From NCBI GenBank assembly GCA_963714145.1, contig OY970235.1, positions 8,866,001 through 8,930,000 on the forward strand: a DNA stretch of 64,000 bases. The letters run 5' to 3'. A model generated the notes under the pieces. It worked only from the letters and a program-made list of their open reading frames with translations, ran no database searches and was not told the origin of the DNA. The DNA comes from JBBWZH01 sp035544115. GTDB lineage: Bacteria; Actinomycetota; Actinomycetes; Mycobacteriales; CADCTP01. Numbering within the stretch: position 1 is the first letter of the stretch; each line of letters begins with the position of its first letter. Of the stretch, positions 48,001 through 55,678 are shown piece after piece. Position numbers and translations under genes: made by a program.

Positions 48001-49186
48001 CGCCCTCGGGCTGCGCCCGGCGGAGGGGTACGACCCGGTCGCGCTTGCCGCCGCGCTCACCGATCTGGCCGACCGGCACCGTCCACTGCGGACGGCCGCG
48101 GCCGGAGTGGACGGTGCGGTCGGCCTGGAGGTACTGCCGGGCAGCGGTACCGCGCTGGCCGGGCAACTGGCCGCGCTGGCCGGCGAGGCTGCTGCTGGCC
48201 GGGCCTTCCGCGCCCGGCTGGTGCGCAGCGGGTCGCGGCAGGCGTTGCTGCTCACCGCCCGGCAGGCCGCCGTGGACGACTGGTCGGTCCTGCCGCTGCT
48301 GCGCGACCTGGCCACCGCCTATGCCGCCCGCCGGCGGGGCGACGAGCCCGGCTGGGATCCGCTGCCGGTCCGCTACCAGGACTACGCGATCTGGGCCCGG
48401 GACCTGCTCGGCGACCCGGCCGACCCGGCCAGCCGGGCGGCCCGGCAGCGCGGGTACTGGCGCCGGCAACTCGCCGGCCTGGGCCCGATCCAGCTCCCGG
48501 CACCGGCCCGACCCGGCCCGGGGCGGCCCGGCCTGGGCCCGAGCCAGCCGGCCGGGCCGCCGCCGGCCGGCCTGATCGAGTTCACTGTGGACGGTGAGCT
48601 CCGGGACGCGGCCGGCCAGCTGGCGCGGCGCACCGGGACCACGCTGTTCATGGTGCTGCAGGCGGCGCTGGCCGCGGTGCTCACCCGGCACGGCGCCGGC
48701 ACCGACCTGCCGATCGGCACGCTCACCGCCGGCCGCACCGACGAGGCGCTCGGCGGCCTGGTCGGCTGCTTCGCCAACCCGTTGATCCTGCGTACCGACA
48801 CCGGCGGCGACCCCAGCACCGTCGACCTGCTGGCCCGGATCCGGGACACCGACCTGGCCGCGTTCGACCACGCCGACCTGCCGTTCGCGGACCTGCCCGG
48901 GGCGCCGCCGCTGCGGGTCATGCTGGTGCACCACGAGGAGAGCCCGCTGCCCGAGGTCACCGGCGTGCTCGGCCAGCTCGACGCGGTCCCGACCGGAACA
49001 GCGCCGGCCGACCTCACGCTCAGCGTCTACGAGGCGACCGCGACCGGCACCGTCCACTGTGAACTGCACCTGGTCGCGGACGACGGCACCGCGGGCCGGC
49101 TCGCGGACGACTTCCAGGCGATCCTGGCCGCCGCGACGGCCGACCCGGAGCAGCCCCTTTCCCGACTCGGAAGGCAGCACAGATGA
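33049..49186 (+). CDS. Four-module siderophore NRPS, apparent frameshifts in module 3
   Basis: From GTG 33049 (GAGAGGG six bases upstream) to TGA 49186, roughly 5,370 residues if reframed. Domain order read from motifs: A1-T1-E1 / C2-A2-T2-E2 / C3-A3-T3 / C4-A4-T4-Cterm, with no thioesterase. The frame is open to about 41512 and again from about 44117 to the end. Between these the reading frame changes many times although every C3 and A3 motif is present in one frame or another. The architecture equals that known for erythrochelin-type tetrapeptide synthetases. Two E domains predict D residues at positions 1 and 2. Its stop overlaps the MbtH start (ATGA). It should run in the cytosol on phosphopantetheine-armed T domains; no phosphopantetheinyl transferase is in the window. 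Confidence 0.9.
33130..36620 (+). other. NRPS module 1: A-T-E, predicted N5-acyl-N5-hydroxyornithine loader
   Basis: The A domain spans 33.13-34.88 kb: YVIYTSGSTGRPKG, A4 FDVAVWD, A5 AYGLTEATVN, RTGDLARW. The specificity residues read by eye are D-V-W-I-V-G-A-V-N(-K). There is no N-terminal C domain, so this is the starter. The T domain has DDFFTLGGDSI (~34990), the form seen before E domains. The E domain (35.19-36.6 kb) has HHLVADGVTWR, SRTVGWFTSLFPVRL and FNYLGR. A 13-unit hexapeptide repeat is inserted in the A domain (34081-34314). Confidence 0.85.
34081..34314 (+). repeat. In-frame 18-bp repeat inside adenylation domain 1
   Basis: Thirteen consecutive 18-bp units based on GCCGAGTCGGGCCGGGTG encode (V/L)AESGR hexapeptides. 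The closely related A4 domain lacks them: A4 runs TLWAAEPDWTGPVPIG, whereas A1 has TLWSAEP, about 84 extra residues, then GWSGPVPIG. The insertion follows core A5 in a loop before the PIG strand, so it may be tolerated. A partial duplication of TLWSAE precedes it. Confidence 0.95.
38413..38500 (+). repeat. In-frame 18-bp repeat inside adenylation domain 2
   Basis: GGCTCGCCCGCGCAGCCC at 38413 is repeated with small changes at 38431 and 38449, then decays. It encodes GSPAQP, GSPAEP and GSSAEP units in the variable loop before the A3 phosphate-binding motif YLIYTSGSTG. Confidence 0.85.
40602..40718 (+). repeat. In-frame 15-bp repeat inside epimerisation domain 2
   Basis: Units of the type GATCCGGCCGGTGCC encode (D/A/G)PAGA pentapeptides, seven or eight copies, within E2 between LPHWLATTAPG and LARTHTVRVPAAV. 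The E1 domain has no repeat at the equivalent point. Confidence 0.9.
41480..44680 (+). other. NRPS module 3: C-A-T, N5-hydroxyornithine code, many frameshifts
   Basis: C3 (41.48-42.79 kb): SP/LQEGLFFHASYD, SHHLIAL/DGWSEGLF, LNTVLTAAWALVLAGRTG. A3 (42.83-44.42 kb): TYAELDA, YVIYTSGSTGRPKG, FDMSWEELLWL, VVNVTPTYAQHL, LVLLGGEAV, NLYGPTEYTINTLGG. The code is D-M-E-N-L-G-L-I-N(-K), identical to that reported for the hydroxyornithine A domains of coelichelin and erythrochelin synthetases. T3: DSFFDLGGHSLLATRL (~44520). There is no E domain, so an L residue is expected. Single-base insertions and a few deletions break the frame some 20 times between about 41512 and 44200. Confidence 0.85.
44722..44795 (+). 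repeat. In-frame 15-bp repeat in the T3-C4 linker
   Basis: GGGCACCCGGAGGCC-like units, about five copies, encode (G)HPEA pentapeptides between T3 and the start of C4 (LPLSPAQQRLW). The repeat sits exactly at a module boundary, where length change should be harmless. Confidence 0.9.
44805..49186 (+). other. NRPS module 4: C-A-T plus terminal degenerate C domain
   Basis: C4 (44.8-46.1 kb): SPAQQRLWLIQQL, HHIATDEWSDGP. A4 (46.16-47.63 kb): code D-V-F-I-L-G-A-V-N(-K), nearly that of A1, and the flanking sequence (VVSHEGIGSLVATAVDR, LQFASIGFDVAVFE) is almost the same as in A1. T4: FFGLGGNSLAAVRLL (~47750). The last ~400 residues are a condensation-like domain whose HHxxxDG site reads RQAAVDDW, so both His are lost. 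There is no thioesterase. In erythrochelin the terminal step gives a diketopiperazine; a similar release is inferred. Confidence 0.85.
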
Positions 49187-49401
49187 CCAACCCGTTCGAG
49201 GACGCCGACGCCCGGTACCTCGTCCTCACCAACGACGAGGACCAGCACTCGCTCTGGCCGGCCTTCCTCGACCCGCCGGCCGGCTGGCGAACCGCGTTCG
49301 GCCCAGCCGACCGGGCCGCCTGTGTGTCCTATGTGGACACCACCTGGACCGACATGCGCCCGCGCAGCCTGCGCGAGGCGATGGACCGGCAGTCCGGCTG
49401 A
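49183..49401 (+). CDS. MbtH-family NRPS accessory protein
   Basis: 72 residues, start overlapping the NRPS stop. It has the family hallmarks: NPFEDADARYLVLTNDEDQH, SLWPAF, PAGWRTAFGPADR and WTDMRPRSLREAM. MbtH proteins bind A domains and are often needed for their solubility and activity. Coupled translation with the NRPS fits that role. Its 3' end lies seven bases from the convergent exporter stop, with no terminator hairpin between. Confidence 0.96.
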   Translation: MTNPFEDADARYLVLTNDEDQHSLWPAFLDPPAGWRTAFGPADRAACVSYVDTTWTDMRPRSLREAMDRQSG

Positions 49402-49407
49402 CGCCGG

Positions 49408-51495
49408 TCAGGCCGGCCCGCTCCCCGCCTCGCCGGCACCGGCCGCCGGCCCCCCGGCTTCGCCCGGTCCGGCCGCCGGCCCTCGGGCTTTCCCTGGTCC
49501 GGCCGCCGGCCCGCCGGCTTCCCCTGGCTCGGCCGCCGGCCCGCCGGCTTCCGCCGCCCCGGCCGCCGCCCCGGCCGCCGCCCCGGCCGGCGGCCCGGCC
49601 GGCGGCTCGGCTCCGCGGGGGGTCGACCAGGCGGCCCAGAGCGTGGCGTACGGGCCCGGAGTGGCGCACAGTTCGGCGTGGCTGCCGGCCTGCGCCACCC
49701 GACCGGCGGCCAGCACCAGGATCCGGTCGGCGGCGGCGGCCTGGGTGAGCCGGTGCGCGATCACGATCGCGGTACGGCCGGCCAGCGCCTGCGCGGCAGC
49801 CGCTTCCAGGGTGCGCGCGCCGGCGCTGCCGGCGTCCGCGGTGGCCTCGTCCAGGATCGCGATCGGCGGGTCGGCCAGGATCAGCCGGGCCAGCGCGAGC
49901 TGCTGGGCCTGGGTCACGGTCAGCCGATGCCCGCCGGCGCCGACCACTGTGGACAGCCCGGCCGGTAGGGCGTCGGCCCAGGGCAGCGCGCCGGTCGCGG
50001 CCAGCGCGGCGCGCAGGTCGGCGTCGGTGGCGGCCGGCCGGGCCAGCCGCAGGTCGTCCGCGAGCGGGCCGGCGAAGACGTGCACCTCCTGGGTGATCAG
50101 CGCGATCGCCCGCCCCGCGCCGGCCGCATCGGCCCCGCCTACCGATATCGAGCCGCGGGTCGGCTGGTGCACACCGGCGATCAGCTTGGCCAGCGTGGTC
50201 TTCCCGGCGCCGCTGGCCCCGACGACGGCGACCACCTCGCCGGCCGCGACCGCCAGTTCGATCCCGGCCAGCACCGGCGGCCCGCCGGGATACCCGAACT
50301 CGAGATCGGCCACCTTCACCGACCCGTCCCCGGCCACCCCGGCCCCGACCCCGGCCTCCGCCCCGGTCTCGAAGCCGGCCCCGCTCCCGGTCCCGACCCC
50401 GGCCTCCGCCCCGGTCTCGAAACCGGCCTCGGTCCCGGTCCCGCCACCAGGCCCGGCCTCGACCCCGGACCCGGCGGCCGCGCGGGCCGCCGCCGGGCTG
50501 CCGGCCGGCGGCGCGACGTCCGCTACCCCGACCAGGCGGGCCAGGCTCGCGGTGGCCGCCTGCGCATCGTCCAGCAGCGCGAGCGCGGCGTTGACCGGGT
50601 TGAACAGGCTGTGGAAGTAGAGCGCGGCGGCGGTCGCGGTGCCGATCGTGACCGTCCCGGCGCCGACCAGCAGGTAGCCGGTCACCAGCACGGCGGCCAG
50701 CCCGACGTACTCGGCGACGTTCAGCCGCCCGTAGAACCGGGTCAGCAGCCGGATGCCGGCCAGCGCCAGCCGGACCGAGCCGAGCGACCGCTCGCCGACC
50801 CGGTCGTGGTGGCCGCCGGCCAGCCCGAAGGCCCGGACGGTCCGGGCGCCGCCGACCGAATCGAGCAGTTGCTGCTGCAGCGCGCCCGCGGCCTGCCGCT
50901 GCCCGGCGTACAGCGGGACGGCGCGCCGGGCGTACCAGCGTGCGGTGTGTGCCTGGATCGGCGCGGCCAGCAGCGCCACCAGCAGGAACCGCCAGTCCAG
51001 CAGGGCCAGCCCGAGCAGCGTCAGCACGATCGCCAGCCCGGACCGGGCCAACTCCGGCAGCGCGGTCCGGACGGCGGTGCCGACCACCGAGACATCGCCG
51101 GTGACCCGGGCGGTGAGGTCGCCGGAGCCGGCCCGTTCCACCTGGTCCAGCGGCAGCGCCAGCGCCCGGGCCACGAACCGTTCCCGCAGCGCGGCCAGCA
51201 TCCCCTCGCCGAGCCGGGCGATCAGCGTGCCGCCGAGCGCGGTCAGCACGCCCTGCCCGACCGCGGCCAGCGCCAGCAGCACCACCGGCGCGGTCACCGA
51301 GTCCGCCCCGCGGTGGTCGACCGCCAGGTCCACGATGTGCCCGAGCACCGGGGCGGTGACCAGCCCGGCGGCGGTCGCGGCGACCAGCACCGCGAGGGCG
51401 CCGAGGGCCAGCACCCGCCGTCCCGGGAGCAGTTCGCGCACCGCGGCCCGGGTCCGGGTGGCGGTCGCGACCGGCAACAGTTCGAACTCGCTCAT
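49408..51495 (-). CDS. ABC half-exporter (TMD-NBD) with intact Walker motifs but degenerate signature
   Basis: 695 residues: six-helix membrane domain (residues ~25-320), then an NBD with Walker A VVGASGAGKTTLAK, Walker B PIAILDEATADAG and switch His VIAHRLTQA. The ABC signature, normally LSGGQ, reads LTVTQAQ. It is complementary to its neighbour at 51611, which has an intact signature. The TMD-NBD linker holds a 48-bp tandem repeat (GFETGAEAGVGTGSGA). The last ~65 residues are Ala/Gly/Pro/Glu repeats. Location in an iron-controlled divergent unit suggests siderophore export. Confidence 0.92.
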   Translation of the reverse strand: MSEFELLPVATATRTRAAVRELLPGRRVLALGALAVLVAATAAGLVTAPVLGHIVDLAVDHRGADSVTAPVVLLALAAVGQGVLTALGGTLIARLGEGMLAALRERFVARALALPLDQVERAGSGDLTARVTGDVSVVGTAVRTALPELARSGLAIVLTLLGLALLDWRFLLVALLAAPIQAHTARWYARRAVPLYAGQRQAAGALQQQLLDSVGGARTVRAFGLAGGHHDRVGERSLGSVRLALAGIRLLTRFYGRLNVAEYVGLAAVLVTGYLLVGAGTVTIGTATAAALYFHSLFNPVNAALALLDDAQAATASLARLVGVADVAPPAGSPAAARAAAGSGVEAGPGGGTGTEAGFETGAEAGVGTGSGAGFETGAEAGVGAGVAGDGSVKVADLEFGYPGGPPVLAGIELAVAAGEVVAVVGASGAGKTTLAKLIAGVHQPTRGSISVGGADAAGAGRAIALITQEVHVFAGPLADDLRLARPAATDADLRAALAATGALPWADALPAGLSTVVGAGGHRLTVTQAQQLALARLILADPPIAILDEATADAGSAGARTLEAAAAQALAGRTAIVIAHRLTQAAAADRILVLAAGRVAQAGSHAELCATPGPYATLWAAWSTPRGAEPPAGPPAGAAAGAAAGAAEAGGPAAEPGEAGGPAAGPGKARGPAAGPGEAGGPAAGAGEAGSGPA
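49430..49600. repeat. In-frame repeats encoding the exporter's C-terminal tail
   Basis: Approximate 30-bp units (CCGGCCGCCGGCCCCCCGGC and variants) on the plus strand encode EAGGPAAGPG decapeptides at the C-terminus of the minus-strand exporter. A second, 48-bp repeat is present in the same gene at about 50347-50442. Confidence 0.85.
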
Positions 51496-51610
51496 GCCGG
51501 CTCCGCCCCGGTGGCCGCGCCGAGTGAAGCGTGCGCCGCACTATGGCTGGCGTGCGGACCCGGCACGAGACTCCAAGCGCGCTGTGTCCATGATTCGCTC
51601 GCAGGCTCGC

Positions 51611-53326
51611 TCATGCCAGCACCGTGGCCCGGTATCCGGCGTCGGCCAGCAGGTCGGCGTGCCGCCCGCAGGCGGCGACCGTGCCGTCCCGCAGCAGTAC
51701 CACCCGGTCGGCGACCGCGAGCAGAGCGGGGCTGGTGGTCAGCACGATCGTGGTGCGGCCCTGCCGGGCGGCGCGCAGCCCGGTCGCGATCCGCGCCTCG
51801 GTGGCCGCGTCCACCGCGGTGGTCGGGTCGTGCAGCACCAGCACCAGCGGGTCGGCGGCCAGCGCCCGGGCCAGCGCGACCCGCTGCCGCTGCCCGCCGG
51901 ACAGCGACCGGCCGCGCTCGGTCACCGGACTGTCCACACCGGACGGCAAGCTACCGGCCACCTCGTCCGCCGCCGCGGCCACCAGCGCCCGCTGCACAGT
52001 GGCCGGTGAAAACGTGCCGGCCGGGTCGACGTTGCCGAGCAGGCTGCCCTCGAACAGGTCCGCGTCGTGCGCGGCCACCAGCACCGCCGCCCTGACCGCC
52101 GCGATGTCCACAGTAGACAGATCGACCTCGTCGACGGTGACCAGACCGGCGGCCGGCTCGGCGGACCGGCCCAGGCAGTCCAGCAGCGCGGTGGCCGCCG
52201 CCGGCTCGGCCACGATGCCGACCAGCTCGCCGGCCGGCACGTCCAGCGTGACATCGTGCAGCGGGTCCAGCCGTACCCCGGCCAGCCGGACCCGGCCGAG
52301 CACGGCGGCGAGCGGACCCGGCCCGGAGTGCACGGCCGGCGCGGCGCCGAGCACGGCCGCGACCCGGACCGCCGAGCCGCGGCCCTGCGCCAGTTCGCCG
52401 TTCACCCAGCCCAAAGTGGACAGTGGCACGAGCAGGAACTGGGCCAGCCCGACCGCCGCGACCAGCCCGCCGACGCTCAGCGAGCCGCCGGCCGCGAGCC
52501 GCCCGCCGACCAGCGCCACCGCGGCGATCACCAGCCCGGCCGCGGTCAGCAGGGCCGCGTCGTGCCAGGCCTGGGCCCGCGCCGCGCGCAGCGTCGCGGC
52601 CAGCGAGTACTGGCTGGTGCGCCGGTACCGGTCCACCGCGGCGGCCTCAGCACCGATGCCCTTCAGCACCCGCAGGCCGGTGACCAGGTCGGCGGCCAGC
52701 CCGGCCGCCTGCGCGGCCCGCTCCTGCTCGACCTCGCTGCGCCGTTCCAGCGGCCGGCCGGCCAGCCGGGCCAGCCCGACCAGCAGCGGCGTCCCCACCA
52801 GCACCAGCACGCCCAGCGGCACCGACAGCCGCAGCAGCGCGACCGCGCAGATCAGCAGCCCGGCGACGGCGGCCAGCCCGAACGGCAGCACCGCGACCGC
52901 GTTGCCGACCCGGCGGGCGTCCTCGGTGGCGATGTTCACCAGCGCGCCGGGGAGCCGGCCGCGTTCAGCGCCGCCGCGCGGGTCGAGCACCCGCCGGGTC
53001 AGCGCCAGCCGCAGTTCGTGCCCGGCCTGCTCGCCGGCCCGTTCGCTGAGCCGCAGCCCGTACCGGAAGCTCACCGAGAGGCCGGCGAACAGCACGGCCA
53101 GCGCGACCAGCCAGCCGGCCAGCGCGCCGGCCGAGCCGGGTTCGACGGCCCGGTCGACGATCACCCCGATCAGCACCGGGACCAGCGCCTCGCCGAACTG
53201 GTGCAGGCCGGCCAGGGCCGAGCCGGCGGCGACCAGCCGCCGCTGCCCACCGATTGCCTGCCGCAGCACCCGCCGGCTCTGGCCGCGCTCAGCCGGCACC
53301 GCACCGCCTCCGTCCACCAGCCCCAC
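51611..53326 (-). CDS. ABC half-exporter (TMD-NBD) lacking Walker A and switch His
   Basis: 571 residues: membrane domain (~30-320), then an NBD. The signature RSLSGGQRQRVALARAL is perfect. The Walker A position reads GIVAEPAAATALLDC with no GK(S/T). The Walker B end is LVLVLHDPTTAVD, so the usual Asp-Glu is His-Asp. The switch-His region is VLTTSPALL with no His. With its neighbour it makes a heterodimer with one competent and one dead ATP site. It would export the siderophore, or import in an IrtAB-like way, though no siderophore-interaction domain is present. It starts four bases from the second iron box. Confidence 0.92.
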   Translation of the reverse strand: MGLVDGGGAVPAERGQSRRVLRQAIGGQRRLVAAGSALAGLHQFGEALVPVLIGVIVDRAVEPGSAGALAGWLVALAVLFAGLSVSFRYGLRLSERAGEQAGHELRLALTRRVLDPRGGAERGRLPGALVNIATEDARRVGNAVAVLPFGLAAVAGLLICAVALLRLSVPLGVLVLVGTPLLVGLARLAGRPLERRSEVEQERAAQAAGLAADLVTGLRVLKGIGAEAAAVDRYRRTSQYSLAATLRAARAQAWHDAALLTAAGLVIAAVALVGGRLAAGGSLSVGGLVAAVGLAQFLLVPLSTLGWVNGELAQGRGSAVRVAAVLGAAPAVHSGPGPLAAVLGRVRLAGVRLDPLHDVTLDVPAGELVGIVAEPAAATALLDCLGRSAEPAAGLVTVDEVDLSTVDIAAVRAAVLVAAHDADLFEGSLLGNVDPAGTFSPATVQRALVAAAADEVAGSLPSGVDSPVTERGRSLSGGQRQRVALARALAADPLVLVLHDPTTAVDAATEARIATGLRAARQGRTTIVLTTSPALLAVADRVVLLRDGTVAACGRHADLLADAGYRATVLA

Positions 53327-53329
53327 AGA

Positions 53330-53348
53330 TTAGGTAAGGCTAACCTAA
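53330..53348. promoter_or_regulatory. Second iron box
   Basis: TTAGGTAAGGCTAACCTAA differs at one position from the DmdR/IdeR consensus TTAGGTTAGGCTAACCTAA. It lies between the divergent exporter (start 53326) and FecCD permease (start 53394) genes, so export and uptake should be co-induced on iron limitation. Confidence 0.92.
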
Positions 53349-53393
53349 GATGACCTCGATCAACCTGGCGCGAGCAGATCAAGGAGGGCCGCC

Positions 53394-54395
53394 GTGCGCC
53401 CTGCCACCGCGCGGGCCGCCGGGCTGCTGGCCGCGGCGGGCGCGCTGCTGATCGTCGCGCTGCTCAGCGTCTGGATCGGCACCCGGCACATCCCGGTCAC
53501 CGCGACCTGGCGGCTGCTCTGGCACAACGACGGCTCCGCCGCGGCGGTGATCGTGCACGACCTGCGGATCCCGCGCACGCTGCTCGGGCTGCTGGTCGGC
53601 GCCGCGCTCGGGTTGGCCGGCGCGCTGATGCAGGCGCTGACCCGCAACCCGCTCGCCGACCCGGGCCTGCTCGGCGTCTCCACCGGCGCCGCCACCGCGG
53701 TGGTGCTCGGCATCGTCTACCTCGGGCTCACCTCGGTGACCGGCTACATCTGGCTCGCGTTCGCCGGCGCCGCGGTTGTCTCGGTGCTGGTCTACCTGCT
53801 CGGCACCGCCGGCCGCGGCGCGGCCACGCCGGAACGGCTGGTGCTGGCCGGCGCGGCGGTCACCGCGGTGCTGTTCGCGGTCACCTCGGCGGTGCTGCTG
53901 CTGCACCCGCAGGCCTTCGGCCAGTTCCGGTTCTGGGACGTCGGCTCGCTGGCCGGCCGGCAGTGGGACGTGCTGGCCCGGCTGACGCCGTTCTTCGCCG
54001 CCGGCACCGCGCTCGCCCTCGCGCTGGCCCGGCCGCTGAACGCGCTCGCCCTCGGCGACGACCTGGGCAGCGCGCTCGGCGCCCGGCCGGCGCGCACCCG
54101 GGCGCTCGGCGCGCTAGCGGTGACCCTGCTCTGCGGCGCGGCCACCGCGGCCGCCGGCCCGATCGGGTTCATCGGGCTGACCATCCCGCACGCCGCCCGG
54201 CTGCTGGTCGGCCCGGACCAGCGCTGGCTGCTGCCGTACTCGATGCTGCTGGCACCGATCCTGCTGCTCGGCTCGGACATCCTCGGCCGGGTCGTGATCG
54301 CGCCGGGCGAACTGCAGGTCGGCGTGGTCACGGCATTCGTCGGCGGGCCGGTCTTCATCGCGCTGTGCCGCCGCCGGAAGCTGGTCACACCGTGA
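53394..54395 (+). CDS. FecCD-family ferric-siderophore permease, first subunit
   Basis: 333 residues from GTG behind AAGGAGG. About ten membrane segments. Family motifs are IPRTLLGLLVGAALGLAGAL, QALTRNPLADPGLLGVSTGA, GFIGLTIPHAARLLVGPD and GELQVGVVTAFVGGPVF. It forms the import channel as a heterodimer with the next gene product and receives ferric siderophore from the binding lipoprotein encoded at 31910. Its stop overlaps the first possible GTG of the second permease (GTGA at 54392). Confidence 0.94.
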   Translation: MRPATARAAGLLAAAGALLIVALLSVWIGTRHIPVTATWRLLWHNDGSAAAVIVHDLRIPRTLLGLLVGAALGLAGALMQALTRNPLADPGLLGVSTGAATAVVLGIVYLGLTSVTGYIWLAFAGAAVVSVLVYLLGTAGRGAATPERLVLAGAAVTAVLFAVTSAVLLLHPQAFGQFRFWDVGSLAGRQWDVLARLTPFFAAGTALALALARPLNALALGDDLGSALGARPARTRALGALAVTLLCGAATAAAGPIGFIGLTIPHAARLLVGPDQRWLLPYSMLLAPILLLGSDILGRVVIAPGELQVGVVTAFVGGPVFIALCRRRKLVTP

Positions 54396-54607
54396 GCGCA
54401 GGTCGGCCGCGGCGGCGCCTGGACCGGCGCGACGCGCCCAGCGCGGCGCGACGGGAAGGCGTCGACTTAGCGGCCGGCCGGAGCGAACCAGGAGACGTAG
54501 TGAGTGCAGGTTGGCCGCGGCGGCGCCTGGACCGGCGTGACGCGCCCAGCGCGGCGCGACGGGAAGGCGTCGACTTAGCGGCCGACCGGAGCGAACCAGC
54601 AGGCCCT
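54392..54607 (+). repeat. 108-bp tandem duplication at the second permease start
   Basis: 54392-54499 and 54500-54607 are near-identical 108-bp units. Each begins GTGAG(C/T)GCAGG and ends just before another GTGAG. The third GTGAG at 54608 continues into the permease proper. The duplication is 36 codons long and in frame, so each unit brings its own start codon (GTG). The encoded unit contains RRRLDRRDAPSAARREG and is Arg/Asp/Ala-rich. Confidence 0.95.
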
Positions 54608-55678
54608 GTGAGCCCGGCTGGGGCCGGCGCCGCCCGGGTGGTGCCCGGGTGGGTGCTGCGCAGCCCGGGTGGCCGGCTGTCGGGGCGGGTGCGGCCGCGG
54701 ACGCTGGCCGTCGGCGTGGTGCTGGCGGTCGCGCTGCTGGCGACCAGCGCGGTCACGCTGTCCACCGGCGACTACCCGGTGCCGCTCCGGGACCTGATCG
54801 GCAGCCTGCTCGGCCACGGCGACCCGGCGTCCGACTTCATCGTGATCACGCTGCGGCTGCCCCGGCTGCTCGCCGGCCTGCTGGTCGGCGCGGCGCTCGG
54901 GGTGAGTGGGGCGCTGCTGCAGAGCCTGTCCGGCAACCCGCTGGGCAGCCCGGACATCGTCGGCTTCACCAGCGGCGCGGCCACCGGCGCCCTGGTCGTG
55001 ATCATCGTGACCGGCGGCGACCTGCGGGCGATCTCGGTCGGCGCGGTGATCGGCGGGGTGGCCGCGGCCGTGCTGGTCTACCTGCTCGCGCTGCGCGGCG
55101 GCAGCCCGGGGCTGCGGCTGATTCTGGTCGGCATCGGGGTGAGCGCGATGCTGGTCGCCGCGAACTACTACCTGATCACCCGGGCCAGGCTGGAGACCGC
55201 GCTGGCGGCGCAGGTCTGGCTGACCGGCAGCCTGAACGGGCGCGGCTGGGAGCAGGTCCGGCCGGCCCTGGTGGCGGTCGGGGTGCTGCTGCCGGCCGCG
55301 CTGGCCTATGGCCGCCGGCTGGCGCTGCTCGAACTCGGCGACGACGCCGCGGCCGCGCTCGGCGTCCCGGTGCGGCGGACCCGGCTGCTGCTGGTGGGGG
55401 TGAGCGTCGCGCTGGCCGCGGTCGCCACGGCCGCCGCCGGTCCGATCGTGTTCGTCGCGCTGGCCGCACCGCATCTGGCCCGCCGGCTGGCCCGGTCCGC
55501 GGCGCCGACGATCCTGCCGGCGGCCCTGCTGGGCGCGCTGCTGCTGGTCGGCGGCGACCTGCTCACCCAGCGCGCTTTCGGCACCCGGCAGCTTCCGGTC
55601 GGCATCACCACCGGCGCGCTCGGTGGCCTCTACCTGGCCTGGCTGCTGGTGCACGAGTGGCGCCGGGGCCGCGGATGA
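54392..55678 (+). CDS. FecCD-family ferric-siderophore permease, second subunit
   Basis: 428 residues if translated from GTG 54392, or 356 from GTG 54608. The extra length is a duplicated 36-residue, Arg-rich, non-membrane leader. The core has ITLRLPRLLAGLLVGAALGV, LLQSLSGNPLGSPDIVGFTS, GPIVFVALAAPHLARRLARS and RQLPVGITTGALGGLYLAWL, giving about nine membrane segments. It pairs with the preceding subunit. The 54608 start gives a family-typical length, while 54392 couples directly to the upstream stop. Its own stop overlaps the ATPase ATG. Confidence 0.9.
   Translation: MSAGRPRRRLDRRDAPSAARREGVDLAAGRSEPGDVVSAGWPRRRLDRRDAPSAARREGVDLAADRSEPAGPVSPAGAGAARVVPGWVLRSPGGRLSGRVRPRTLAVGVVLAVALLATSAVTLSTGDYPVPLRDLIGSLLGHGDPASDFIVITLRLPRLLAGLLVGAALGVSGALLQSLSGNPLGSPDIVGFTSGAATGALVVIIVTGGDLRAISVGAVIGGVAAAVLVYLLALRGGSPGLRLILVGIGVSAMLVAANYYLITRARLETALAAQVWLTGSLNGRGWEQVRPALVAVGVLLPAALAYGRRLALLELGDDAAAALGVPVRRTRLLLVGVSVALAAVATAAAGPIVFVALAAPHLARRLARSAAPTILPAALLGALLLVGGDLLTQRAFGTRQLPVGITTGALGGLYLAWLLVHEWRRGRG

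Noticed and set aside
43409..49180. Antisense open frame of 1,923 codons opposite the NRPS
   Set aside because: It is the GC-bias shadow of the coding strand: Arg/Gly/Ala/Gln/His-rich low-complexity translation with no domain, while the plus strand carries clear NRPS motifs.
47930..49186. C-terminal thioesterase of the NRPS
   Set aside because: No GxSxG motif is visible; the sequence is condensation-like, with DDWSVLPLLRDL and FDHADLPFADL elements.
49408..53326. IrtAB-type siderophore importer
   Set aside because: No siderophore-interaction (FAD-binding) domain is fused to either half, and a full FecCD import set is adjacent, so export is more likely.
54608..55678. Treating 54608 as the only start of the second FecCD permease
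   Set aside because: The in-frame GTG at 54392 overlaps the preceding stop, as is usual in this operon, so both starts are kept open.
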